Below, piece after piece: positions 8,669 through 17,438 of a DNA stretch of 64,000 nucleotides. This DNA is from Flavobacterium lacustre (GTDB taxonomy: Bacteria > Bacteroidota > Bacteroidia > Flavobacteriales > Flavobacteriaceae): NCBI RefSeq assembly GCF_027474525.2, contig NZ_CP114882.2, positions 2,418,001 through 2,482,000 of the forward strand, in the 5' to 3' direction. Within the stretch, counting starts at the first letter, position 1, and each line of letters begins with the position of its first letter. The notes under the pieces are model-generated. The model did not search any database, was not told where the DNA came from, and worked only from the letters and a program-made list of their open reading frames with translations. Position numbers and translations under genes: made by a program.

Positions 8669-9553
8669 ATGGAAAATCAAAAAAGTAGTTCAAGTTTAAA
8701 AGCAGTCGTTGCCGTATTGGCAATTTTATTAGTGGGGAGTTTAGTATATATATTTAAAATGTCCTCTGATGCAGAAATCGTTCAAACTGAATTGAAATCT
8801 ACAATGACTGAAAAAGAATCAGTTATGAAGGATTTGCAAGAGTTAAAAGCGACTTATGATGCAGCAATTGCAGAAAATACAACAATGTCTGAAGAGTTAA
8901 TTCAAGAAAGAGACAAAGTTGTAAACTTAATGGATGATTTGAATAAATCAAAAGGAGATGTTGCTTCAATGGCAAAATATAAAACTCAATTTTTGGCGCT
9001 TCAAGGAAATATGAAAACCTTAATGGCTGAAAATGAAGGATTGAAAAAACAAAATACTACTTTAACTTCACAACGTGACAGTACAGTAGTGGTTTTGGGA
9101 GAATCTAAAAAATTCAATGAAGTATTAGTAGGACAAAATGAAGAATTAGCTAAAACTGTTGAGAAAGGTTCAAAATTGACTATTTTGAACACAAAAACTT
9201 CTGCATATAAATTGAGAAGTTCTGGAAAACAAGTTGAAACTGATAAAGCAAGCAGAGCTGATGTTCTTAAAATTAGCTTCACAATTGCTGAAAACCAAAT
9301 TGCTAAATCTGGAGATAAAACATATTATGTTCAAGTAATTGACAGTAAAAACAATGTTTTAGGAGATAAGAAAACAGAAAATTTTGGAGATAAAATCCTT
9401 ACTTACAGTTTTGCAAGTAATGTGAGATATGAAAACAAAACGGTTAATGTATCAGAAGATTTACCAGGTAAAGATTTTGCAAAAGGAACTTATTTTATCA
9501 ATGTTTTTGATAAAGACGAATTGGTTTCTAAAACTAGTTTTACTTTGAAATAA
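8669..9553 (+). CDS. Membrane-anchored coiled-coil protein, unknown function
   Basis: 294 residues. One N-terminal membrane helix (about 12-29, AVVAVLAILLVGSLVYIF) is followed by a long Glu/Lys/Leu-rich coiled coil (about 35-165) and a C-terminal beta-rich domain (about 175-294) that includes a YVQVIDSKNNVLGDKK strand pair and ends in KTSFTLK. The topology suggests an inner-membrane anchor with the rest in the periplasm. Flavobacterial homologues are, as I recall, sometimes labelled chromosome-partitioning protein, but nothing here supports that. Single gene with its own promoter and terminator. Confidence 0.75.
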   Translation: MENQKSSSSLKAVVAVLAILLVGSLVYIFKMSSDAEIVQTELKSTMTEKESVMKDLQELKATYDAAIAENTTMSEELIQERDKVVNLMDDLNKSKGDVASMAKYKTQFLALQGNMKTLMAENEGLKKQNTTLTSQRDSTVVVLGESKKFNEVLVGQNEELAKTVEKGSKLTILNTKTSAYKLRSSGKQVETDKASRADVLKISFTIAENQIAKSGDKTYYVQVIDSKNNVLGDKKTENFGDKILTYSFASNVRYENKTVNVSEDLPGKDFAKGTYFINVFDKDELVSKTSFTLK

Positions 9554-9572
9554 TATTTTTCAAAGACAGAAT

Positions 9573-9607
9573 AAAAAAAGAGGAACTATAGTGGTTCCTC
9601 TTTTTTT
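9573..9607. terminator. Bidirectional Rho-independent terminator
   Basis: Stem GAGGAAC/GTTCCTC (9580-9586 with 9594-9600), extended by a GU and an AU pair, with seven A before and seven T after. The stop codon of hutI lies in the T run, so the two convergent genes share it. Confidence 0.88.
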
Positions 9608-10844
9608 ATGTCAAAATTTTACCTTCAAGAAATACAGATTCAATTAGATTACTGCCAAAGGCATAAGGCAATTGATAATAAGAAGAAATAGGTTTTGTAA
9701 TGCTGAAATTAGCTTTTTTGCCAATAGTAATACTTCCGTGACTATTTGAAATTCCCATGGCGTAAGCACCATTTATTGTAGCTGCATTTATGGCTTCATC
9801 GGGAGTCATTTTCATTTTGATACATGCGGTTGACACCACAAAATTCATATTTCCGGATGGAGTGGAACCAGGGTTATAGTCGGTTGCAAGGGTTAAAGGA
9901 AGTCCCGCTGCAATTATTTCCCGCGCCGGAGTATACGGAATACTCAGAAAGTAGGAGCAGGAAGGTAAAGCCACAGGCATTGTTTCTGTGTTTTTTAAAG
10001 CTTCAATATCTTCGGGTTTCATTATTTCTAGATGATCCACCGAAAGTGCTTTGTGTTTTATTCCAGCTTGAATTCCACCAATAGAATTGAATTGATTGAC
10101 ATGGATTTTTGGCTTTAAGCCAAAACGAATTCCGGCTTCCATAATCTGTTCGGTTTCTTCAACGGTGAAATAACCGGTTTCACAAAAAACATCTATGAAA
10201 TCAGCCAAGTTATTTTTGGCAATTTCAGGAAGCATTTCAGTTATGATACAATCAATATATCCTTTTCTGTTTGTTGCAAATGCCGCAGGAATGGCATGAG
10301 CGCCAAGAAAAGTAGCTTTAATCGTTATAGGGTAGTTTTGTGATAATTTTTGAATAACGCGAAGCATTTTGAGCTCTCCGTCGATTGTTAAGCCATATCC
10401 GGATTTGATTTCGACAGCTCCGGTTCCTAAATGCATGATCTCTTCTAATCTGGTTTTAGATTGGTCGTAAAGATCTTCTTCAGATGTTTCGTTGAGTTTT
10501 TTTGCAGAATTTAGAATTCCACCACCACGATTGGCAATTTCTTCATAGGTCAAACCATTGATTCTATCTACAAATTCCTGTTCCCGATTGCCGGCATAAA
10601 CAAGATGTGTATGACTGTCGCACCAAGTAGGTAAAATCATTTTTCCCGTTGCGTCAATCCTTTTGTCGGCATTGATTGTCGGTAGGTTTTTCATCATACC
10701 AAAATCAGCAATTAAATCATCTTCAATAATTAAAAATGCATTTTTAATCGTTGGGAGAACTGCCATTTCACTTCCCGAAACTTTCAAAATCGATGCGTCT
10801 CTAATTTGAATTAATTCCTTGATATTGATGATTAAGGTTATCAT
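9606..10844 (-). CDS. hutI: Imidazolonepropionase
   Basis: 412-residue metal-dependent amidohydrolase that opens 4-imidazolone-5-propanoate to N-formimidoyl-L-glutamate, the third step of histidine degradation. Visible motifs: the metal-binding DSHTH followed by LVYAGNRE, the substrate loop VEIKSGYGLT, HVNQFNSIGG (metal His) and the C-terminal metal site LATDYNPGSTPSGN. The length matches the family (about 400-415). It starts 5 bases after the stop of the glutaminyl cyclase gene, so the two are probably co-transcribed. hutH and hutU are not in the window; the product of HutI is the substrate of HutG encoded nearby. Confidence 0.95.
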   Translation of the reverse strand: MITLIINIKELIQIRDASILKVSGSEMAVLPTIKNAFLIIEDDLIADFGMMKNLPTINADKRIDATGKMILPTWCDSHTHLVYAGNREQEFVDRINGLTYEEIANRGGGILNSAKKLNETSEEDLYDQSKTRLEEIMHLGTGAVEIKSGYGLTIDGELKMLRVIQKLSQNYPITIKATFLGAHAIPAAFATNRKGYIDCIITEMLPEIAKNNLADFIDVFCETGYFTVEETEQIMEAGIRFGLKPKIHVNQFNSIGGIQAGIKHKALSVDHLEIMKPEDIEALKNTETMPVALPSCSYFLSIPYTPAREIIAAGLPLTLATDYNPGSTPSGNMNFVVSTACIKMKMTPDEAINAATINGAYAMGISNSHGSITIGKKANFSITKPISSYYQLPYAFGSNLIESVFLEGKILT

Positions 10845-10849
10845 GATAA

Positions 10850-11899
10850 TTATTCAGAAACCGTTATTTCAAACATTTTATTCCAGTTTTTTCCGGTTAT
10901 AAAAATGGTTTTAGTTTTAGGATTATAGGCAATTCCGTTTAAAACATCATCAGGTGTTGCATTCAATAATTTTCTCAAACCAGACATGTCTAATATTCCT
11001 TCTACAGCTCCACTGGTTGGGTTTACAACAGCAATTGCATCTTTTTGAAAGACATTAACATAAAATTTCCCATTGATTAATTCTAATTCGTTGACTGCTT
11101 TTATCTTGAAATTCCCTGAATAGACATTAATATAATCAATCATTTTTTGAGTTTCCGGATCCATTTTCCAAATTTTTTCGGTACCATCAGTCTGATAAAT
11201 GTATTTTCCGTCATTTGTCATTCCCCAACCTTCAATATCTTTGTCATAAGTGAAGGTTTTTTCTAGTTTTAAAGTAGTGGCATTATAAATGAAACCTGTT
11301 TTTTCCTGCCAAGTCAGTTGATAGATTTTATTATTTATAAAGGTAATTCCTTCTCCAAAATATTTAGAATCAATATTAACTTGTTGATATACTTTTCCTG
11401 TTTTGTAATCGTATTTTCTAAAATAAGAAGCCCCTTTTTCGCCTGTACTTTCATATAGAGTATCTTTATAAAACTCTAAACCTTCAGTAAATGAAGCGGT
11501 ATCGTGTGGGAAAGTATTGACAATAGTATATTTTAATGATTTAGGCTGCACATTCGAAACCAATTCGATTCGCTGTGTTGCTACTGCATTTTCTCCTTCA
11601 AAATACACTAAAGCTTTAAAGTTTTGATAGCCCAGTTTTTGGTCTTTAAATGGAAAGTTTACTTTGTCCAACCCTTTTTTGGAACCGATTTTTTTGTCAT
11701 TAACATAATAAACAATGCTGTCGATTTCTTTCGATTTTGGATTTAAAATTCCTAAATCTATCGCTTCCTGAGGCTGATATTGCTCCTTAAAAGTAGAAAT
11801 ATCAAAAGTAAACAGACTATTTTCTTCTTTTTTTGTATCGCCACAATTGGCTAAAGTGATTCCTAATAAAATGATAAATAGGAAGTTATAATTTCTCAT
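10850..11899 (-). CDS. Glutaminyl-peptide cyclotransferase, lipoprotein
   Basis: 349 residues. A lipoprotein signal (hydrophobic residues 6-18, LANC with Cys at 20) leads to an N-terminal beta-sandwich-like part (about 30-115) and a plant/bacterial-type glutamine cyclotransferase five-bladed propeller (about 120-349). The propeller starts NTFPHDTASFTEGLEF, and its FTEGL, GEGIT, LTWQ and NELE motifs are visible. The enzyme cyclises N-terminal Gln to pyroglutamate. In Bacteroidetes this can mature exported proteins whose signal cleavage leaves an N-terminal Gln, a common result of the AQ ends seen in several signals of this window. First gene of a likely pair with hutI. Confidence 0.9.
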   Translation of the reverse strand: MRNYNFLFIILLGITLANCGDTKKEENSLFTFDISTFKEQYQPQEAIDLGILNPKSKEIDSIVYYVNDKKIGSKKGLDKVNFPFKDQKLGYQNFKALVYFEGENAVATQRIELVSNVQPKSLKYTIVNTFPHDTASFTEGLEFYKDTLYESTGEKGASYFRKYDYKTGKVYQQVNIDSKYFGEGITFINNKIYQLTWQEKTGFIYNATTLKLEKTFTYDKDIEGWGMTNDGKYIYQTDGTEKIWKMDPETQKMIDYINVYSGNFKIKAVNELELINGKFYVNVFQKDAIAVVNPTSGAVEGILDMSGLRKLLNATPDDVLNGIAYNPKTKTIFITGKNWNKMFEITVSE

Positions 11900-11953
11900 A
11901 GTTTAAATTTTAAAGACCCCAATATACAACCTTATTTTATAGGGGCAAAGCAC

Positions 11954-11983
11954 TTGCAAAAATATAAAAAGGTTGTATATTTG
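11954..11983 (+). promoter_or_regulatory. Promoter of the SRP RNA gene
   Basis: TTG at 11954-11956, 19 bases, TATATTTG at 11976-11983: full Bacteroidetes consensus, with transcription expected to start at about 11988, exactly where the RNA stem begins. Confidence 0.85.
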
Positions 11984-11987
11984 CACC

Positions 11988-12080
11988 GGCAAGTCCTACA
12001 CGACCAGCTCCTGCAGACTCCCCCAGGATGGGAACATAGCAAGGGTACGTGGTTGAGCGGTGCGATGTAGGTCGCTTGCC
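11988..12080 (+). ncRNA. ffs: Signal recognition particle RNA, small bacterial type (4.5S)
   Basis: About 93-nt RNA whose ends pair (GGCAAG at the start, CTTGCC at the end). The conserved apical part is present: the asymmetric loop and tetraloop segment around CCAGGATGGGAACATAGCAAGG (12014-12044), which binds the M domain of Ffh. It forms the RNA core of SRP, which targets nascent membrane proteins to FtsY and SecYEG. Consensus promoter just upstream; a T run follows the last stem, acting as terminator. Confidence 0.95.
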
Positions 12081-12137
12081 ATTTTTTTTAATCTGAATTT
12101 ATTTCAGATTCTTTTCGAAATTCACAGAAATAAGTAG

Positions 12138-12160
12138 TCTTCCTTCGGGAGGATTTTTTT
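12138..12160 (+). terminator. UUCG-loop hairpin with T tail
   Basis: Six-bp stem 12138-12143 with 12148-12153 closed by a C(UUCG)G tetraloop and followed by seven T. It may act as a second stop for the SRP RNA transcript. Its T run overlaps the start of the -7 element of the next gene. Confidence 0.65.
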
Positions 12161-12167
12161 ATTTTTG
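12160..12167 (+). promoter_or_regulatory. -7 element of the SDR gene
   Basis: TATTTTTG, 20 bases before ATG 12188; it begins in the T tail of the preceding hairpin. Confidence 0.5.
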
Positions 12168-12187
12168 GACAATTCTAAAATAAAAAT

Positions 12188-12991
12188 ATGAATAAAGTAG
12201 TCTTAATTACAGGCGGTTCTTCGGGAATTGGTAAATCTATTGGGGAGTTTTTACACCATAAAGGATTTGTTGTTTATGGTACGAGTAGAAATCCTGAAAA
12301 GGTTTTGAATGCTATTTTTCCTTTGATTGCTTTGGATGTCCGTGATGTGGATTCTATTGATAAGGCTGTAGCCAAAGTCATTGCAATTTCCGGAAGGTTA
12401 GATGTTGTAATTAATAATGCCGGTGTTGGGATTACCGGTCCTTTAGAAGAAATTCCAACAGCAGAAATAAAGAATAATTTTGAAACTAATTTATTTGGCC
12501 CAATTGAAGTAATGAAGGCTGTTTTGCCACAAATGCGTGCGCAACAATCAGGTTTAATTATCAATATTACTTCAATTGCGGGTTACATGGGATTGCCGTA
12601 TCGCAGCGTATATTCAGCCTCAAAAGGGGCTTTAGAATTGATTACGGAAGCGTTACGAATGGAGGTAAAACCATTTGGAATTCAAATTACAAATGTAGCT
12701 CCGGGTGATTTTGCAACTAATATTGCTGCGGGGCGTTTTCATGCTCCTCTACTTAAAGGTTCTGCTTATGAAAAAACCTATGGCGACACGCTTAAAACAA
12801 TGGATGAACATGTAAACAGTGGGAGCAATCCAAATGAAATGGCCGAAGCGGTATATAAAATTATACAAACTAAGGAGCCAAAAATCCATTATAAAATAGG
12901 TGTTTTTATGCAAAAATTTTCCATCGTTTTGAAGCGAATTTTGCCTGACAAAGTCTATGAAAAAATGCTGATGAATCATTATAAATTGTAA
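12188..12991 (+). CDS. SDR family NAD(P)-dependent oxidoreductase
   Basis: 267-residue classical short-chain dehydrogenase/reductase. Glycine-rich cofactor loop [12 protein letters not shown] at residues 8-19, LDVRD near 50, NNAGVG, the catalytic Ser in [10 protein letters not shown], and the catalytic YSASK (Tyr-x3-Lys) near residue 145. A basic residue after the second strand (GTSRNPEK) suggests NADP(H). The C-terminal part ([30 protein letters not shown]) resembles SDRs acting on lipids or steroids, but the substrate is not predictable. The aldolase gene follows after 46 bases on the same strand and may be co-transcribed. Confidence 0.9.
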   Translation: MNKVVLITGGSSGIGKSIGEFLHHKGFVVYGTSRNPEKVLNAIFPLIALDVRDVDSIDKAVAKVIAISGRLDVVINNAGVGITGPLEEIPTAEIKNNFETNLFGPIEVMKAVLPQMRAQQSGLIINITSIAGYMGLPYRSVYSASKGALELITEALRMEVKPFGIQITNVAPGDFATNIAAGRFHAPLLKGSAYEKTYGDTLKTMDEHVNSGSNPNEMAEAVYKIIQTKEPKIHYKIGVFMQKFSIVLKRILPDKVYEKMLMNHYKL

Positions 12992-13037
12992 TTTTGAAGC
13001 GAATTTTTTTAAACACACAATTAAATATAACTATATT

Positions 13038-13694
13038 ATGAAATTTTTTATTGACACAGCTAATTTAGCTCAAATTAAGGAAGCACAAGCATTAGGTGTT
13101 TTGGATGGCGTTACAACAAATCCATCATTAATGGCTAAAGAAGGAATTACCGGAAAAAATAACATTTTGAAACATTATGTAGACATTTGCAACTTAGTTG
13201 ATGGTGATGTAAGTGCTGAAGTAAATGCAATGGACTTTGACGGAATGGTTAAAGAAGGTGAGGAATTGGCTGATTTACATGAGCAAATTGTGGTTAAATT
13301 GCCAATGACCAAAGAAGGTGTGATGGCTGCAAAATATTTTTCAGATAAAGGAATCAGAACTAATGTTACTTTAGTATTCTCAGCTGGACAAGCTTTATTA
13401 GCTGCCAAAGCTGGTGCAACTTATGTTTCACCGTTCATTGGTCGTTTGGATGATGTATCTACAGATGGTTTAGCTTTGATCGAAGAAATCAGATTAATTT
13501 ATGATAATTACGGTTACGAAACTCAAATTCTTGCAGCTTCTGTTCGTCACACGATGCATATTGTAAATTGTGCTAAAATTGGTGCTGATGTTATGACTGG
13601 ACCATTATCTGCCATTTATGGTTTATTGAAACACCCATTGACTGATATCGGATTGGCTCAGTTTATTGCTGATTTCGAGAAAGGAAATAAATAA
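13038..13694 (+). CDS. Fructose-6-phosphate aldolase / small transaldolase
   Basis: 218-residue TalC/MipB-type protein, much shorter than classical transaldolase. Visible: [23 protein letters not shown], the Schiff-base lysine in VVKLPMT (Lys 87), [31 protein letters not shown], and AASVRHTMH near the C terminus. In vivo it may act as a transaldolase in the pentose phosphate pathway (fructose-6-P plus erythrose-4-P), or as an aldolase making dihydroxyacetone and glyceraldehyde-3-P; sequence alone does not separate these. Ends in a very strong terminator shared with the convergent transporter gene. Confidence 0.93.
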   Translation: MKFFIDTANLAQIKEAQALGVLDGVTTNPSLMAKEGITGKNNILKHYVDICNLVDGDVSAEVNAMDFDGMVKEGEELADLHEQIVVKLPMTKEGVMAAKYFSDKGIRTNVTLVFSAGQALLAAKAGATYVSPFIGRLDDVSTDGLALIEEIRLIYDNYGYETQILAASVRHTMHIVNCAKIGADVMTGPLSAIYGLLKHPLTDIGLAQFIADFEKGNK

Positions 13695-13712
13695 GAAACA
13701 AGTTTTAGTATA

Positions 13713-13753
13713 AAAAAAAGTCCCGTTTTACAGTGTAAAACGGGACTTTTTTA
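13713..13753. terminator. Bidirectional Rho-independent terminator
   Basis: Perfect 12-bp stem GTCCCGTTTTAC/GTAAAACGGGAC (13721-13732 with 13736-13747), three-base loop, eight A before and six T after. It lies between convergent genes. Confidence 0.93.
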
Positions 13754-13772
13754 TTTGGTTTCTAGCGAGTTA

Positions 13773-15242
13773 TTAGTGACCTCCTCCTTCGCTTTGGATA
13801 TGATTAATTCCTTGTCTTTTTAATATTTTAGGGCAATAGTAACCGTAAAAGCCTAAATATGCAAAACCAAGAAGTGGAACTATATAAGAGAAATGCGTCC
13901 ATGAAATACCAAATATTCCATTTGGACTAGTTAAATCTATATCGCAGATACTTCCTTGAACCAAAGGAATAACTCCTCCTCCAAGAATCATCATGATTAA
14001 GAAAGAAGATGCTTTTCCTGTATTTTTTCCTAAACCGGCAATAGCTAAATCAAAAATAGATGGCCACATGATAGATAAGAATAATCCACCGGAGATAAGG
14101 AAGAATTTAGCAATTTCTGTATCAGGACAAACTAATCCGATAAGCATCATCAGTAATCCTGAAAGACCAAAAAGCATTAATGTTTTACCTGCATTTTTAC
14201 CACCTATAAAGCTTACTGCAATAAACATTAATATCCAGATAGGATAAATATAAAAGGCAGAAACATCATGACCTGCAAATATGTTAGCTCCTATAATAAC
14301 TCCAAATCCTAACGCAGGTACGATAAATTTAAGAGCAATATTAGCTATTTTTGAAGTGTTAAAAACATTTACACCACCATTCCAACGACCAATCATCAAA
14401 CTTCCCCAGTATAATGCAATAAATGGCGAAATGGCATCTTCTAAAATACTGCCAAATTCTGAAGTTTTTAACAAAGCTGGTAAATTACTAATTATAGTTA
14501 CCTCGGTTCCAACGTAAATAAAAATAGCCAACATTCCTAAGTAAAGCTGTGGATAGTCTAAAATGCTGAATTTTTCGTGAGCATGTTTAACTTCTGCTTC
14601 TTCTAGTTTTACAGGATCCTCAATTTTAGAAAAGTTCATAAAAATGGCTACTGCAATAAAAGCAAGTCCTAAAATGATGAACGGTGATTTAATATCTTCT
14701 AATGAAAGGGATGTTTTTTTATCATCTCCCATTCCGAACAAAGCAATCCCTAATAAAATGGCACCGATAGTTGTTCCAAAAGAATTTACACCTCCAGCCA
14801 AAGTCAAACGGTGCGCTCCAGTTGATGGGCTTCCCATTTTGATGGCTAATGGATTAGCAACAATTTGTTGAATAGAAAAACCTAAACCTACGGTAAATAA
14901 AGCGGTTAAAAAGAACGGAAAACTTTCCATTGTTGCAGCAGGAACAAATAAAAAGGAACCAATAGCTGAAAGAATTAAACCAGCAGAAAGTGTTTTTTTG
15001 TATCCAAATTTTTGTAAAACATCTACTTTTAAAGATATTAGAAAGAAAATTATTGATCCTACAAAGTAAGCTGCATAAAAAGCCCAAGCGACTAATTGTG
15101 ATTGAACTTGAGATAAAGTAAATACTTTTTTGAATACTGGGATTAGAATGTCGTTTGCTGACCCGACAAAACCCCAAAAGAAGAAGACGATTATCAAAGA
15201 GATAAACTGTCCCCATTTGGTTTGCACATTTTCTGAACTCAT
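13773..15242 (-). CDS. Sugar MFS transporter, FucP family
   Basis: 489-residue inner-membrane protein with about twelve hydrophobic helices. FucP/GluP-type N terminus (FFFWGFVGSANDILIPVFKK, then SQLVAWAFYAAYFVGS), QQIVANPLAIKMG after helix 4-5, and GGGVIPLVQG in the C-terminal half. FucP-type carriers take up fucose, glucose/galactose or, as with NagP of Shewanella, N-acetylglucosamine by H+ or Na+ symport. Because a two-component pair, a glucosamine-6-phosphate deaminase fusion and a hexosaminidase follow within 7 kb, GlcNAc or a related amino sugar is a reasonable but unproven substrate. The C terminus ends in a His/Gly-rich tail. Confidence 0.88.
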   Translation of the reverse strand: MSSENVQTKWGQFISLIIVFFFWGFVGSANDILIPVFKKVFTLSQVQSQLVAWAFYAAYFVGSIIFFLISLKVDVLQKFGYKKTLSAGLILSAIGSFLFVPAATMESFPFFLTALFTVGLGFSIQQIVANPLAIKMGSPSTGAHRLTLAGGVNSFGTTIGAILLGIALFGMGDDKKTSLSLEDIKSPFIILGLAFIAVAIFMNFSKIEDPVKLEEAEVKHAHEKFSILDYPQLYLGMLAIFIYVGTEVTIISNLPALLKTSEFGSILEDAISPFIALYWGSLMIGRWNGGVNVFNTSKIANIALKFIVPALGFGVIIGANIFAGHDVSAFYIYPIWILMFIAVSFIGGKNAGKTLMLFGLSGLLMMLIGLVCPDTEIAKFFLISGGLFLSIMWPSIFDLAIAGLGKNTGKASSFLIMMILGGGVIPLVQGSICDIDLTSPNGIFGISWTHFSYIVPLLGFAYLGFYGYYCPKILKRQGINHIQSEGGGH

Positions 15243-15432
15243 GATTTTTTTTTGGTTTTTAAATTATTTAATATGTTTTTTGCTGCAAGACTGTAAATAT
15301 ATTTCTTACCTAAACTAAAAAAAAATATTTTCCTATAAAAATTATCATTTTTATATAAACAGCATTATTTATTGAACAAAGTACATTTTTGTTGAGTTTT
15401 TGACTGTGAATTAACGGGTTTTGATTAAAAAT

Positions 15433-16134
15433 TTATTCTAAAATTTTACTTTTTGCATCTTTACTGTAATTGCGTCCGATAGGAATGGTGTAGGAATGTA
15501 TTTGTATTTTATTTCCTTCAATCGACTTTACTTTGTCAATTGCAATGGTGAAGGATTTGTGAATTCTGATGAATCGATCTGCGGGTAATTCATCGGACAA
15601 AGAAGTTAAAGATTTGCGGGTGATATACGTTTTGTCTACTGTAATTACTTTTACATATTCTTTCATTCCTTCGATAAAAAGAATTTCATCAATGTTTATT
15701 TTGATCATTTTTTTATCGACTTTGATAAAAATATGAGAATCAATTCGTTGGTTTTCAATTTTGATGTTGTTTTTCAGATTGAATTCGGTTGTAATTTTAT
15801 TGATGCATTTAACAAATCGTGGGAGCGGGATGGGCTTCAACAAATAATCTAAAACATCTAAATCGTAACTTTCAACAGCAAATTCTCTGAATGCACTCGT
15901 TATGATTACTCTGGTTTTATTTTCAATCAAACTGATTAATTCAAAACCGGTCATCATGGGCATATTAATATCCAAAAAAACGGCATCAACACCATTGTTG
16001 TTAATAAATTCAAGAGCTTCTAATGCATTATTAAATGTTCCAATAATTTCAAAATCTGAAAAATCAGTAAAATAATTTTGTAAGACTTTAATAGCTAGTG
16101 GTTCATCATCAATCAAAATGCATTTAATTTTCAT
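15433..16134 (-). CDS. LytTR-family response regulator
   Basis: 233-residue cytoplasmic transcription regulator. Receiver domain at about 1-120: acidic pair IDDEP, phospho-acceptor Asp in AVFLDINMPMM, Thr/Ser in VIITSA and Lys in LLKPIPL. The LytTR DNA-binding domain (about 135-233) includes IDEILFIEGMKEYVKV, ITRKSLTSL and RIHKSFTIAIDKVKSI. ATG 16134 gives the usual start; the frame is open two codons further. It overlaps the last 11 bases of the kinase gene, so the two are translated from one mRNA. A matching direct repeat in the upstream intergenic region (17310-17339) is a candidate binding site. Confidence 0.93.
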   Translation of the reverse strand: MKIKCILIDDEPLAIKVLQNYFTDFSDFEIIGTFNNALEALEFINNNGVDAVFLDINMPMMTGFELISLIENKTRVIITSAFREFAVESYDLDVLDYLLKPIPLPRFVKCINKITTEFNLKNNIKIENQRIDSHIFIKVDKKMIKINIDEILFIEGMKEYVKVITVDKTYITRKSLTSLSDELPADRFIRIHKSFTIAIDKVKSIEGNKIQIHSYTIPIGRNYSKDAKSKILE

Positions 16135-17158
16135 CAGCAATGGGTATTTGTAAACGAATGATATAATAATTAAACTTCACTTTTTGTTCTAAAGTAAAGT
16201 TGTTTTTGAAAATTAATTTCAATCTTTTCTTGGTATTTTGGAGTCCAATGCCCTTTTTGGGATTATTATTTTGTGAAAGTACAAAATTATTCAGGATAAC
16301 AAAATCTAAAGTCGTTCCATCAATCACTTTAAAATTAATCTTTATCTGCAGTTGCTCATTATTGGTTCCGCCGTGTTTAAACGCATTTTCAATAAGAGAA
16401 ATAAGCAGTAAAGGCGGAACTTTGACGTCGTCAATATCCGATTCTATGTTTATCGTAACTTCAACATTTTCAAAACGAAGTTTTTCAATTTCAATGTAAT
16501 TTTGAATATAATCGATTTCGTTGATTAGCGGAACAAATTTAGTTTCTTCGATTTCATACAGCACATATTCCATTAATTTGGAAAGCTTTATAATTACATC
16601 AGGAACTTTTTCTGAGGATTCTAATGACAAAGCATATAAGTTATTCAGCGTATTGAAGAAAAAATGCGGTTGAATTTGTGTCTTTAAATATTTGAGTTTT
16701 ATTTTAAATTGTTCTTCTCTTAATACTCTATTTCGATCTCTTTCCTTAAGCCAAGTCAATGTCAGATAAACAGAAGAAGCCATTGCTAAAACATACAATT
16801 CGCCAATACATACAGCAACAATATGGTTTATTTCAAAGGGTTTGTATTCTCTGTTGGCTTCTGGCCAAATGTTTTCTGAAATGATAAAATAAGTTAATCC
16901 TGTTTTTAATAAATAAATGATAAATAGACTTAACAAAAGTGTAACGGCATATGCTATATATTTTGATTTTAATACATAGCGCGGGACCAGAACAAACAAA
17001 TTGAAATACACCAGCGGAATGTGTAAAGCAAATTCTATCAAATTGGATTTAAAGGAATATTCGTAATCATTAAAATAAGCGCCCCAGCGAAGAAAATTCA
17101 GTAAGAAATACAATCCCCAAAACCAAAAATGATTTTGAAGTTTAATATCGAATTTCAT
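16124..17158 (-). CDS. LytS/YehU-type sensor histidine kinase
   Basis: About 344 residues. An N-terminal part with four likely membrane helices is followed by a His_kinase domain (PF06580 type) with the phospho-acceptor in QIQPHFFFNTLNNL and an N-box/HATPase region (PPLLLISLIENAFKHGG, then KGIGLQNTKKRLKLIF). It senses an unknown signal at the inner membrane and phosphorylates the LytTR regulator encoded next to it. The frame is open to ATG 17281, but the extra 41 residues are Lys/Asn-rich and look untranslated; ATG 17158 (MKFDIKLQNHFWFWG) fits relatives better. The start choice is moderate, the family call is firm. Confidence 0.88.
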   Translation of the reverse strand: MKFDIKLQNHFWFWGLYFLLNFLRWGAYFNDYEYSFKSNLIEFALHIPLVYFNLFVLVPRYVLKSKYIAYAVTLLLSLFIIYLLKTGLTYFIISENIWPEANREYKPFEINHIVAVCIGELYVLAMASSVYLTLTWLKERDRNRVLREEQFKIKLKYLKTQIQPHFFFNTLNNLYALSLESSEKVPDVIIKLSKLMEYVLYEIEETKFVPLINEIDYIQNYIEIEKLRFENVEVTINIESDIDDVKVPPLLLISLIENAFKHGGTNNEQLQIKINFKVIDGTTLDFVILNNFVLSQNNNPKKGIGLQNTKKRLKLIFKNNFTLEQKVKFNYYIIRLQIPIADEN

Positions 17159-17309
17159 TTCTTTTAAATGGCTCACTTTTTTTGGAATATTTTGAAGTTT
17201 ATGATTTGCAACTTTAATCAATTTGGCAACAAAAATCGGTTTTTTCGAATAAAAAAATTTAGAAACATAAATAGTAATCATTTTGTAAACGCATTATTGA
17301 AAGAATCAT

Positions 17310-17339
17310 GTCGTTGGTTTAAAAAACAGAGCCGTTGGT
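17310..17339. promoter_or_regulatory. LytTR-type direct repeat (candidate operator)
   Basis: Two copies of CGTTGGTTTAAA at 17312-17323 and 17333-17344, 21 bp apart. The nine-base cores (17310-17318 and 17331-17339) match 7 and 8 positions of the published LytTR consensus [TA][AC][CA]GTTN[AG][TG], and the spacer between them is exactly 12 bp, as described for this family. The site lies in the divergent region between the kinase gene and the nagB fusion. Confidence 0.6.
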
Positions 17340-17438
17340 TTAAATAATTTTTTTTAGAAAATAGTTTCATTTAATTTTATAGGTATATTAAAACAATTAA
17401 TATCAGCGAAGTAATTAAATCGAATAAATAAAAATAAA

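Noticed and set aside
12138-12160. Attenuator or riboswitch before the SDR gene
   Set aside because: It is a simple UUCG hairpin with T tail located before the promoter of that gene, so it acts on the upstream transcript.
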